49,218 nucleotides of DNA from Bacillota bacterium (GTDB taxonomy: Bacteria; Bacillota_A; Clostridia; Lutisporales; Lutisporaceae), in contig JAKJBT010000001.1 in the NCBI GenBank assembly GCA_022706865.1, positions 1 through 49,218 of the forward strand, given 5' to 3'. The notes under the pieces are model-generated. The model ran no database searches and had not been told where the DNA came from. It saw nothing but the letters and a program-made list of their open reading frames with translations. Position numbers and translations under genes: made by a program. Within the stretch, counting starts at the first letter, position 1. Each line of letters begins with the position of its first letter. Of this stretch, positions 16,602 to 26,400 are shown piece after piece.

Positions 16602-19600
16602 TTATTTATTCACAATATACTCAATAAGCCTTCTCAGAACAGCCGTTATCTCTGCTCGTGTCGAGGACGCATTAGGGTCAAACCGGTTGCCCGGCTTGCC
16701 GTTTAAAATTCCGGTTTTCTTGAGAGACATGACACTTTCCCGCGCCCATGAGCTAATCTCATACGCATCGCTGAATTCTTCGCCGCCTTTTTCAGGTTCA
16801 AGTTCCAAATACTTCATAAAGCGGTGCATCATCGCGGCCATTTCCTGTCGTGTGACGGCTTTTTCCGGTTCAAATGAGCTTTTCGAAACGCCGAATAGAA
16901 TGTTGTTTTCCCGCGCCCATTTCACATAGGGTGCATAATAGGCTCTTTCCGGCACATCGTCAAAGCTATGCCCGGTATAAAGCGACTGGTCAACCCCATA
17001 CATGCGCCCCAGTATGGCTGCGAACATGCCCCTTGTCATGGCAGTATCAGGCGAAAAAAGCCTTGGCGTAATACCGATAAAAAGCAATCTCGCCGTAGCA
17101 AAATCAATGTCGTTTTTCGCCCAATGCCCGGAAATATCGTCAAAAGGCTTTGCATTATAGATGAACTCATAGCTGCCGGGTCCGCGGGAAATGTATCTCA
17201 TTGCGGAGCCTTCTACAATGCTCAGGCCTACAATGTGTTCTTCGCCCGACATATCAGTATAAAGCACTACGTTGCCGCTCGTCAGATCGGCCCCCGGCGC
17301 ATCCAGCCAGCCAATTTTTCCGGCCGGCGGAATCAATTCCGTTGTAAAGTTCACAATTGCCCCATAAGACGCACCCTCTTTGTTTACGGCGTAGGTGCGC
17401 ACATAATAGGTAGTATCCGGCAAGAGTCCGGTGATCTCCGCCATAAATTCACCCAGGCCGCCGCCCGACGTAACCTTAGTGACGCCTCTGCCGCCGATAA
17501 CAGGATTAGCCGACGTGCCATAGACAAAGCCGCGTTCTGTTACCGTAGCCCCGCCGCTTGAAGTGACTCTGCCGGAAAGCATAGCACTGTACACGGTGAT
17601 GGCTGTAACCGGTCTCGTCAAGACCGTGGGCGGGTCGTCATCATTCGGGTCAGGTCGAAGCATGGGCGGGTCGTCATCGTCCGGGTCGGGCGTAAGCACG
17701 GGCGAAAGCGTTGTAAACATTCTGTCCTCGCCGTAACCCGTTCCTGCTTCATTGATGGCATAGGCGCGCACATGGTAGCCGGTGTCTGCCGAAAGGCTGT
17801 CCAGCACAGCCGAAAACTCGCCTGTGCCGCTGCCTGCCGGCACCCGAATGACTCCCGAGGCACCGATAGTAGGGTTTTCCGCCATCCCGCAGACAAAGCC
17901 GCGTTCGGTAACCGCCAATCCCCCGTCATTCGTGACATCTCCGGAAAGCGTCGCGCCGGATGCGGTGATGCTTGTCACTGCATCGGTCACCACAATGGGA
18001 GTCTCTCCTTCGGTATCCGGCACCTTCACATATACGATGTCGCCGCCGCTGCTGTAGGTATGGTAACCTATCTTCAGAGTAGGTGTTGTGCGGCTTGACT
18101 CGCTGCCATCCTTGACTTCGCCGCCGATGCGAACGTAGGTGTCGGCCGTAATAGTACCGTCAATTTGTACGACTGCTGTGCCGGATTCAGAGCCAAACGC
18201 TTCCGCGCCGATCCCGGCAGCATCGGTAACAATGACTCCGCCGTGAACAATGGCCATGCTTCCGTCATATCCCGCTTGGGCGCCGAGCATAACCGCTCCC
18301 ACGCCGCCTTGTACCTCCGCCTGTCCTCCGCTCAGCGCTTGTACACCCGTGGTAGCCGAAATATTATGGCCTACGGTCACGGCACTGCCGATACCCAAAG
18401 CAGATGCGCCCTCAGCTGATGCCTGCACGTTGCCGTCTACTGCCACACGGCCCCCGTACATAGCTATTGCTCCGCCGCCGTCGGTAGCCGTCACGCTGCC
18501 ACTGATGTATATGGCGGTGCCGTCTCCCTGGGCAAGGACGCCACCGCCGCCGTTGACGGTAACATCTCCTCCGACGTCTACCTCCGCACCTCCTCCAATG
18601 CTTGCCGTAGCCTCGATGCCCCAAGTTTCGTTGGCCTCAACTGTCACATTACCGCCGATTGTAACCTTGGTACCCTCTCCTATGGCGATAACGCCTTTGC
18701 AGACGCTCTGGACATCGCCCATCACCGTGACTTCCCCTCCGCCTGCCGCTATTACACCGACGCCTGCGGTAATACTCGTAGCCCCAGCGTTTGTGACGGT
18801 AACCACGCTGCCCGGATACGCATGCACACCGCATTCATAGCCAGTCACCGTAAAGCTGCCCTCACCCTCCAAGGCAATGCCGCCGTTTGAAACGGAAAGC
18901 CCCGTGCCGGAAGGCTCATAGATATCCAGGTCGTGCCCGTTCAGATCCAGCGTGACGGTTTTCCCGACAATGCTGACACCGGAATTGCAAAGGATGTCGT
19001 CCAGCAGCCGCAGGGTGTCCCCGTCGGCGGCGTCAGCCAGTGCGTCGGGTAGGTTCTCATACTGCTCCCCTCCGTCAATCTCGCAGACTATCCTCATTTT
19101 GACCCAGACGGTACTCTCCGGGATGCCTCCTGAATATGTGCGGTAGCCCGCCTTGGTTGTGGGAAGCGTCACATCGCCGATCTCCATTTCCGTCATGTTG
19201 ATTTGGACATAGATGTCGTTGGTCTGGATTTCCCCATCAATGATTATCTCGCCTCCGTCACCGGCAGCCGCTCCAATACCGTCCGTGCCGGTGGCAATTG
19301 AGTCACCGCTAACATCAACGAGACTGCCCACACCGTAGCATACAGTACCGCACCCTTGACCGATGGCATTCCCTCCCACGCTGATACTTGAGCCGCTCTC
19401 GGCATATGCACCAAGTCCATCCTCGCCGGTTGCCGCCGCATCGGCTTCAACTGTGACCTGCGATGCTTCCACGGCATATACGCCAATGCCGCCTGGGGAG
19501 GTTGCATGTGCGCCTGTTACAGTAACTGAGGCACCCAATAACGCTTGTACCCCTCTGGTCGTGCCGCTTACATTAAATTCACCCCCGCCGGTTATGCTGA

Positions 19601-19898
19601 CGATTGAATTGTTTGCAAAAAGTCCGGTGCCGGTACTATTTTCAACATTGAGATTGTATCCATTCAGGTCAAAAGTGATGTCTTTTTCAACAAAGGTTAA
19701 CCCGTGGCTGTAATCGATATCAGTCAGCAATTGTATGGTATCCCCGTCCACTGCCGCAAAAAGCGCGTCGTCTAAAGTCATGTATAGTACCGGACCGATC
19801 CGGCAAACCTCGCCCGCCGCCTGTACGGTTAGAGTAAGTGATACCGCGAGGCAAAGTGCCAACAGTATCGCCATTATACGGAATCTTCCCTGATTCAT
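16602..19898 (-). CDS. SLH-anchored surface protein with beta-helix-like repeats and FN3-like domains
   Basis: Secreted protein of about 1098 aa, start ATG 19898 with an AAAGGA site; two upstream in-frame ATGs lack one. A signal peptide (MAILLALCLAVSLTLTVQAA) is followed by two long units, each beginning LxDAL..A.DGDT..LL.DI and continuing as short Gly/Val-rich repeats typical of parallel beta-helix surface proteins. Two homologous FN3-like domains follow (VTSITASGATLSGDV and VTAITVYSAMLSGRV) joined by a duplicated acidic linker. Three SLH domains end the protein (DISGHWAKNDIDFA; FDDVPERAYYAPYVKWA; FSDAYEISSWA), which bind secondary wall polymer. Probably an adhesin or S-layer-associated protein. 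It is divergent from the large regulator, 157 bases away. Confidence 0.85.
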   Translation of the reverse strand: MNQGRFRIMAILLALCLAVSLTLTVQAAGEVCRIGPVLYMTLDDALFAAVDGDTIQLLTDIDYSHGLTFVEKDITFDLNGYNLNVENSTGTGLFANNSIVSITGGGEFNVSGTTRGVQALLGASVTVTGAHATSPGGIGVYAVEASQVTVEADAAATGEDGLGAYAESGSSISVGGNAIGQGCGTVCYGVGSLVDVSGDSIATGTDGIGAAAGDGGEIIIDGEIQTNDIYVQINMTEMEIGDVTLPTTKAGYRTYSGGIPESTVWVKMRIVCEIDGGEQYENLPDALADAADGDTLRLLDDILCNSGVSIVGKTVTLDLNGHDLDIYEPSGTGLSVSNGGIALEGEGSFTVTGYECGVHAYPGSVVTVTNAGATSITAGVGVIAAGGGEVTVMGDVQSVCKGVIAIGEGTKVTIGGNVTVEANETWGIEATASIGGGAEVDVGGDVTVNGGGGVLAQGDGTAIYISGSVTATDGGGAIAMYGGRVAVDGNVQASAEGASALGIGSAVTVGHNISATTGVQALSGGQAEVQGGVGAVMLGAQAGYDGSMAIVHGGVIVTDAAGIGAEAFGSESGTAVVQIDGTITADTYVRIGGEVKDGSESSRTTPTLKIGYHTYSSGGDIVYVKVPDTEGETPIVVTDAVTSITASGATLSGDVTNDGGLAVTERGFVCGMAENPTIGASGVIRVPAGSGTGEFSAVLDSLSADTGYHVRAYAINEAGTGYGEDRMFTTLSPVLTPDPDDDDPPMLRPDPNDDDPPTVLTRPVTAITVYSAMLSGRVTSSGGATVTERGFVYGTSANPVIGGRGVTKVTSGGGLGEFMAEITGLLPDTTYYVRTYAVNKEGASYGAIVNFTTELIPPAGKIGWLDAPGADLTSGNVVLYTDMSGEEHIVGLSIVEGSAMRYISRGPGSYEFIYNAKPFDDISGHWAKNDIDFATARLLFIGITPRLFSPDTAMTRGMFAAILGRMYGVDQSLYTGHSFDDVPERAYYAPYVKWARENNILFGVSKSSFEPEKAVTRQEMAAMMHRFMKYLELEPEKGGEEFSDAYEISSWARESVMSLKKTGILNGKPGNRFDPNASSTRAEITAVLRRLIEYIVNK
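17629..17705. repeat. Duplicated linker segment in the SLH surface gene
   Basis: Two adjacent copies of a roughly 36-base unit (core GGGCGGGTCGTCATC) encode the acidic linker PDPDDDDPP / PDPNDDDPP between the two FN3-like domains. Copy number could vary by slippage, changing linker length. Confidence 0.6.
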
Positions 19899-19963
19899 AA
19901 GCCCACGTCCTTTCATCATATATCAATCTATTTCTTATCATGAGCCATGATCATTAAATTAGC

Positions 19964-19991
19964 ATTATACTTAATGGTAATGATATTTAAA
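19964..19991 (-). promoter_or_regulatory. Candidate promoter of the SLH surface gene
   Basis: On the minus strand TTTAAA (19986-19991) precedes TATAAT (19964-19969) with a 16-base spacer. The -10 is perfect, the -35 weak. A palindrome ATCATG-AGC-CATGAT (19937-19951) lies just downstream of the expected start, where a regulator could bind. Confidence 0.5.
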
Positions 19992-20021
19992 TTGTTTTTT
20001 TTATCCAGAATATGATAAAAT
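19992..20021 (+). promoter_or_regulatory. Candidate promoter of the large SARP/MalT-like regulator
   Basis: TTGTTT (19992-19997) and TAAAAT (20016-20021) are 18 bases apart; TATGAT at 20011-20016 is an alternative -10. It is back to back with the minus-strand promoter of the SLH surface gene. Confidence 0.45.
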
Positions 20022-20055
20022 TTGAATAAGAGATAAAAGAAGGGATGAAGGCCAC

Positions 20056-23000
20056 ATGGAACGAATTGAAACACAGCCTGTCCCCATATTAAAATCAAAG
20101 CTGATTGTGCCCGAATTGACCGACAAAGCCCTTTTTACAGAACGGCTAAAGGCGCTGGATATTGCGGCGCACCGCTGCACCATTATCACAGCTCCGGCGG
20201 GCAGCGGCAAAACCACTGCTGTTCTGCTTACACTTGCCGGCATCGATGGGCAGGTATGCTGGTACCGTCTGGAGCAGGAGGACAGCCGATATGCAATATT
20301 TGCCGCCCATTTGGTCCATACCCTTTTCCAAAGGATCCCTGATCAGAGCCGCATTCAGAGCTTTAATATGCTGACCTCCATGAATGACCTGAGCCTTTTC
20401 AACGCAGTGCTCTGTCAGGACGCCTGGGAGTTTCTCGATAATAATATCCCGACCTATCTTGTACTCGACAATTATCATCATGCCCTTCGGCAGCCCGAGA
20501 TCATCGAATGCGTGCGGTATATGCTCTCCAATATGCCGCCGGGCGTGCACCTGATTATAACCTCGCGGCTGCAAACCGGCCTTGAAGCGGGGCACGCCTT
20601 TACGGAAGGCATTACCGCTTACGGAGCGGCCGAACTGCGCTTTACACCCGACGAAACCAGGATTTTTTGCCGGGAGAAGTTTGGAATTATGGCGGATAAA
20701 AATGCATACAAACGTTTATACGAGGTCTCCGAAGGCTGGATTGCCGGAATTGTGATGATTCTCTCCGCATTCAAAGCCTCCGGTGTCCAGCATCTTAGCA
20801 ACTTCCTTGAAAAGGGCATAAACAGCGCTGAGCTGTTTGACTGTTTAACCTCCCAAACCCTGCAATATGAAAGCAGCGAAACAATAGGCATACTCTTGCG
20901 CCTTGCTTTGCTTGACGACTTCCGGGTTGAAGAATTACCGGATATTTTCGGTATCGATGCAGGGGAAACCCTTGATGTGGCTTTAGCCCGGAATCTTTAT
21001 CTTACAAAAACCATTACCGCAAGCGGAACTGTTCTCCGCTTTCATTCTCTTTATAAAAACGCTTTAGCCGCCATGGGACTCGATATATTCGGAGCTTCAA
21101 AGCTGCATCAGCTTCAGATGGAGATCGCCGGATACTATTCAACCGCCGGAAGGTTTGACAGGGCTGTCCGGCATTATCTTACCGCGGGTGAAATGGATAA
21201 GGCTGCCGATGTAATCGTAAGGTGCGGAGACTCCATGTTAAACGAAGGGTTTACTGAAACCCTGAAAACTATGGTAGAAAGCTTCCCCGAAACATATCGT
21301 GAAAATCATCCCTATCTTCTGGTGTACGATGGCGTGACCAATAAACGTATTGATTTCAACCGCGCCATACGCTGCCTTGAAAGAGCCCGCGGGCTGTTTG
21401 AGGCGGAGGGGAATCATGCCATGCGCATCAAAACCTGCCTGTTCCTTATGATGACCTGCGTATACCAGAACCGACTGGACATCGTAAAAAAAGTAGTGCG
21501 TGAGCTTCAGACCATCCCGGGAGCCATGGAAGACGGACTGTGCAGGCGTTCCCTGATGCTGCTTTCGCTTTCGGAAGCCACATTGAGTGAGGATTTTCCA
21601 AAAGGAAATGCCTTGTTTTCAGCACTGAGGAATTATAGTTTAGACCAGGAGGAATATTGCGGGGCTTATCTGTATGGATGCGCCCTTCGCCACAGACAGG
21701 GAGACCTGGAAGGCGCGCTGCAGATATTGGAAAACCTGTTTGCCTCGACTCTGATAAAGATGGACCTGTACTGGCGTTCTTTTGCGCTGTCGCTGCTCAG
21801 CCGCGTTTTACTGCTCAAAGGGAACCTTCCTGCGGCTCAGGAAAATGTGCGGGAACTTTTGGAATTGGGCGAACGGTATGGGCATCATTATTCCAATGCA
21901 AACGGCAGGTACTATCTGGCCATGATCAAATACCTGACCCACGATACGGATAGCGCGGTCAGCCATATCTGCAGTGCACAGCGGGACTATATATCCTTTG
22001 AAAACGGTGTTCGTGCCAACCTGTGCAAACTTCATCACTACTTGTGGGTTTGCGGGACAGACAATCCCATTGAGCCGTCCCGGATTCTTGATACCTATCA
22101 CGAACTCATGTCCATGAATCCGGTGCAAGGTGACGACGATCTTGCCGCCTCTCTTGCGGGCGCGGCTTTGCGGGAATGCGGGGAATATGAACAGGCTGAA
22201 AAGCTTCTCTTGCACTCCTTAGCAAAAAGCACAGAGAAAAGCGCCCTTCAATCCATTGCCGGCACCGCTTTACATCTTTCCAAGCTCTATTTTGACACAG
22301 GCGAATCCGTAAAAGGCATGGCATATTTAAAGAATGCCTTTCTTGTCTGCGTCGAAAACGATTATTCGGTGTTTTATGACATGCATTTTCCCACTCTCGC
22401 GGCTATATGTGCCCGTGCCGCCCAAGGGAATATCCAAATGGTTTTTCTCCGCTCCGTCATCCGGAAATACTTCGGAGCTTCTGCGGAGAAGTATCTGGTT
22501 AAGAATGCTGACGCCTTTCATTCCTCAGACTCTGTACAAAAATTCATCCGTAAATACTCCCGCGTAAAGAGGCAGCCTGTTCGAAAAGATATCTATATTC
22601 AGCTATTCGGCTGGTTCAAGATCACAGCCGACGGTGCATCCATTGATGAAAGCGCCTTTAAGACCCGAAAAATTTCAGGGATCATTAAATACTTGCTGCT
22701 CAACAGGAACATTTACGTATCCCGGGAAAAGCTTGCCGCTGTCTTCTGGCCGGATTCCGAGAAAAAAGCCGCTTTGAACTCCCTGCGGGTAGCTCTTTGC
22801 GAGCTTCGAAAGGCCTTGGCAGGCATAGGCGTTTCATTTGAAGATACTCCCTCTCTTATTACTGAAAATGAGCACGGATTCATGATAACAAAAAAATCCT
22901 GTGAAACTGATACCGACCTGTTTATTGAGCTGTTCCAAAAAACAAAAACAGCAGATCCGGAAAGTGCAAAAAACATGATGCTTAAGATGATAGACCTTTA

Positions 23001-23289
23001 TCAGGACGGCCTTCTGCCTCTTGATATCTATGAGGAATATACAGTCGCAGAACGGGAATATCTTAGCGCGATATTCCTGGAAACTGCCCATAAGACGGTG
23101 GCGCTTCTGAAGCAGGAGTCAAATTTTAAAGCCGCAGAGGCACTGCTGCTTCGCATCATAAAACTGGATCCCTATAATGAACACTCCTATAAAACCTTAA
23201 TCAAGCTCTATCGGCATACCGGGCAGAACCATCTGGCCGATTCCATATCCAGGCAGTTTGCCAAACGGTATGAAAAAGAAATGCTGTAA
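20056..23289 (+). CDS. Large ATPase-type transcriptional regulator with SARP/BTAD C-terminus
   Basis: Predicted transcription activator of 1077 aa. The N-terminus resembles MalT/LuxR-type STAND ATPases: ILKSKLIVPELTDKALFTERL and Walker A APAGSGKTT (46-54), with LVLDNYHH as a likely Walker B region (about 137-144). The middle (about 370-830) is a chain of TPR-like helices. Residues 843-940 form a winged helix of the OmpR/SARP kind (IYIQLFGWFKITADG...FKTRKISGIIKYLLL), and 950-1077 a bacterial transcriptional activation (BTAD) domain. A classical MalT would end in a LuxR helix-turn-helix; this one has a SARP end instead. The start ATG follows GAAGGGATGAAGG. It is divergent from one SLH gene and upstream of another, so it probably controls both. 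Ligand unknown. Confidence 0.88.
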   Translation: MERIETQPVPILKSKLIVPELTDKALFTERLKALDIAAHRCTIITAPAGSGKTTAVLLTLAGIDGQVCWYRLEQEDSRYAIFAAHLVHTLFQRIPDQSRIQSFNMLTSMNDLSLFNAVLCQDAWEFLDNNIPTYLVLDNYHHALRQPEIIECVRYMLSNMPPGVHLIITSRLQTGLEAGHAFTEGITAYGAAELRFTPDETRIFCREKFGIMADKNAYKRLYEVSEGWIAGIVMILSAFKASGVQHLSNFLEKGINSAELFDCLTSQTLQYESSETIGILLRLALLDDFRVEELPDIFGIDAGETLDVALARNLYLTKTITASGTVLRFHSLYKNALAAMGLDIFGASKLHQLQMEIAGYYSTAGRFDRAVRHYLTAGEMDKAADVIVRCGDSMLNEGFTETLKTMVESFPETYRENHPYLLVYDGVTNKRIDFNRAIRCLERARGLFEAEGNHAMRIKTCLFLMMTCVYQNRLDIVKKVVRELQTIPGAMEDGLCRRSLMLLSLSEATLSEDFPKGNALFSALRNYSLDQEEYCGAYLYGCALRHRQGDLEGALQILENLFASTLIKMDLYWRSFALSLLSRVLLLKGNLPAAQENVRELLELGERYGHHYSNANGRYYLAMIKYLTHDTDSAVSHICSAQRDYISFENGVRANLCKLHHYLWVCGTDNPIEPSRILDTYHELMSMNPVQGDDDLAASLAGAALRECGEYEQAEKLLLHSLAKSTEKSALQSIAGTALHLSKLYFDTGESVKGMAYLKNAFLVCVENDYSVFYDMHFPTLAAICARAAQGNIQMVFLRSVIRKYFGASAEKYLVKNADAFHSSDSVQKFIRKYSRVKRQPVRKDIYIQLFGWFKITADGASIDESAFKTRKISGIIKYLLLNRNIYVSREKLAAVFWPDSEKKAALNSLRVALCELRKALAGIGVSFEDTPSLITENEHGFMITKKSCETDTDLFIELFQKTKTADPESAKNMMLKMIDLYQDGLLPLDIYEEYTVAEREYLSAIFLETAHKTVALLKQESNFKAAEALLLRIIKLDPYNEHSYKTLIKLYRHTGQNHLADSISRQFAKRYEKEML

Positions 23290-23397
23290 TCATTCTTCAT
23301 TCCCGCCTGAAAATTTAATGCTGATTTAATGCGTGTATCTCATACTATAGATGGGTTACTCTACCCAAAGACGGACACCCTCATTTCCAAGGTGTGT

Positions 23398-23423
23398 GGG
23401 CGGCAAATGCGTCGAAGCCGCCC
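23398..23423 (+). terminator. Hairpin in the leader between the regulator and the SLH peptidase-like gene
   Basis: GGGCGGC (23398-23404) pairs with GCCGCCC (23417-23423), followed by TTATTTGTGTTATTT. It may end the regulator transcript or act as an attenuator in the leader of the next gene. A smaller ACACC/GGTGT pair (23375-23379, 23391-23395) lies just before. A possible -10 TACTAT at 23343-23348 would place the hairpin within the leader of the following gene. Confidence 0.5.
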
Positions 23424-23456
23424 TTATTTGTGTTATTTAAGAAAGGAAGGTATTGT

Positions 23457-26400
23457 ATGAAAACACGCATTCTTATTGCCTTTACGGTGATGATTACCAT
23501 GCTTTTTTCAATGCCGGCAGCATATGCCGCAATAGCTCCTTCCCCCGTCAATGCTCCTGCTCCCAAAACGGTCAGCATCGGATCGACATCCTCCGTGTAC
23601 GTTGACGAAAGCTCGCCCGCAGCGAACTTCAACATACTTTCTGAGCAGGTCCTGTCGGTGGGTAAGGACGAATTCGGCTTTGAAAGGCAATCGCTTATCC
23701 GGTTCCATCCGATCAAGGAATCGGACGGCGGCCTCCTGCCCGACGACGCCGAAATCACCGACGCGCATATCAGGCTCTACAAGGTCGGCTCGGAGGCAGG
23801 TACCGTTAATCTCTACAGGCTGGCCGGCGGCTTTGACGAAAGCACGGTGACATGGAAGACTAAGCCGGTAATCAGCAGTTCCACGGCCGTCGCCTCAGCC
23901 GATCTTCCCGCAAAAGCCGGATGGTACAATGTAAAAATCCCTGTTTCTCTTTTGGAAGCATGGTTAACTTCCTCAAAACTAAACCACGGTATCGCAATCC
24001 GACCCAGTTGGACTGAAGCAGGTAAAGGGATATCCTTCCGCAGCGATGAGTCTTCCCTTCATCCGCCCGCTCTAGTGATCAGCTACATCGGTTCATCCCC
24101 CGATTCTCCTGCTCCAACCCCCGATACGTCGGATACAGACCCCTGTACCCTGACCTATACCGTAATCCCGGAAAATCCGAGGCCGGGCGAGCCCATGACG
24201 ATTACCGCCAGTGCTTCGGATAACAAAGCGCTTTCCCACGTGACCATCATGCGGGGCACGAAGCTGCTTGCGAGGCAGAAGGCTATCGGCAACCAGACAA
24301 CGCTGTCGGTTTCTTACGTCGAAACGGCTGAACTGCCCGCAATGACTTATACGCTTATCGCCGATGACGCAGCCGACCCGCTTCCCGTAAGGCGCGACAT
24401 CACAGTTCCGGTCACCGGATCCGGATCAGCTCCGGACGTACGGATAACTGCAGAATGGCTGGGTGTTGAAAGGACAGTGCCGGAGCGATACAGTCTCATT
24501 GCCGGTGATGGACAGCGGGTGGTGCTGACCGCGTCTGCCGACGACCCCGACGGCATCAAAAGCCTGACAGTTACGATAAACGGTATGCCTCATGAATTCA
24601 CCTACAGCGGCGAGACAAGCGTCTGTGAAACACTGACCTGGACAAACGACGACCCGGACGAGACTCGCTTTTCTTACTACGCAAGCGCTATAGATAAAGA
24701 AAACCAGTATGCGTCCACTCCGCACGAATCCTTCGACATTGCGGGGCTCGACGATATCCGGCTGTATTGGAACAGTACGCCGAGCTTTGATAATGATACA
24801 ATGGGCGACTTATCCTGGGATATGATGGTAAGTATATTCGGAGCGGATGAATGCTGGTGGGTGGAGAAATGGGGCTGGAAAAGCGCATTTGCCTTGGGTT
24901 TTTATAATGCCTTTATAAAGGACGCTGCCAAGATCGGCACCTGCTTCGGCATGAGCACCATGAGCGCTGAAATCAATAACGGAAGGATCTCTTCCGATGA
25001 CTTGGAATCCTCTCTGTTGACTCATCAGCTGAGCCGTGCAAATTCCTATACGGGTGAGTATATTCTTGCCCGGCAGGCAGGGCAGTATGGGAAAGATGTC
25101 TTTCTTAAGCGCGCAGCCCAATACCCCGAATCAAATAACCTCAGTAATACCAGAGTAATCCTTGGCCAGGTAGAAAATGACTTAAGAAGGGAAAGGCCGG
25201 GTATTATCGGAATCAGAGAGGATGACAAGGGCCATGCCCTGGTCCCGTGGATGGTCCGGTACATGGAAGACGGCACCATTCGGATATATGTCTATGACTG
25301 CAACAAGGTGAGCGGCATACGCAACCCTGACGGCAATATACAAGATTCCTCCCAATACCCATATATAGAAATCCGCACGAGTGGGCGGTGGAGTTACGCT
25401 TTTAATTCCAGTAAGACATGGAACGACAGATTATTTTATAATCAATATGAGGAGGTACTGGGAAACAGTTCGCGTCTGAATAAACTGTGTGACACCGCCG
25501 ATGCGCCGTTTATCACAGATCATACCATGCCTACCATTACGGAAACCGTGTGCGCATTTCTGTTTGGCAGTGCCGATATGTACTTCGAGGATGATCAAGG
25601 AAGGGTCACCGGGATCAAAGACGGGCAGCTGAAAGAGGAAATACCGGGCTCACAGGCGCTCATACCGATGGGAGCCGGGAATTTTACGGACAACGAGGCT
25701 TATCTTATACCCGGTAATGTAAAACTGAACGCGAAAGTTGCCGGTATAAGCCAGGGCAGTTATACCCTCGGGCTTTTAAGCGGAGCTTCGACATACACGG
25801 TAGAGGAAAAGTCCATTAAATCGAACACGGCGGATCGTCTTATCATCGAGCCGGCATCAGGCTATTCCAAGTATAAGGTGACACTGGCCTCTGGCAGCAG
25901 AGACGATGATTTTACCATCCGCATGTCAACCCAGATTCCCGGAAGGGTGAAAAAACTTGGCACCGATTTCATCGGCCGGGAGTATATCTTCGAGCAGTTG
26001 GGAATGGAGGAAGGTAAAGATATCTCCCTGTCTCTGAATGAAGACGCAGGCGGCGTTATCGTCAGTACTGCAACCGGCGGAGTCATCTTTGATGTTATTA
26101 TGAGAAGCACCGAGTCAGCGGATAATGCACAGGAGGATCAGACTTCCATACCCGGTTCCCGCAGGGCAAGAATCTCGCCTGATGCCAAAAAGTCAGTTAC
26201 GCTTGAACCTGAAAACTGGGCAACCGTCGAGACAGACGGTACCGTGAACGTGGAAGAAATAGGATACGCTCCCGGCGCTCCTGACGCCGCTGACGCCGCA
26301 AGCGCTTGGGCTGTTATTGAAATTGAGCAGGCCATAGCACACGGTTTGACTACAGACGGGATTTTGAGTGATTTCCGGAAAAACATCACTCGCAGGGAAT

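Noticed and set aside
18250..18840. 196-codon plus-strand frame rich in Pro, Thr, Ala and Val opposite the SLH surface gene
   Set aside because: It mirrors the repetitive GC-rich codons of the minus-strand gene, has no ribosome-binding site and no recognisable domain; several other open frames here have the same cause.
23341..23423. Possible cyclic-di-GMP riboswitch before the SLH peptidase-like gene
   Set aside because: The GEMM core sequences and tetraloop/receptor pattern are absent; only simple hairpins are seen.
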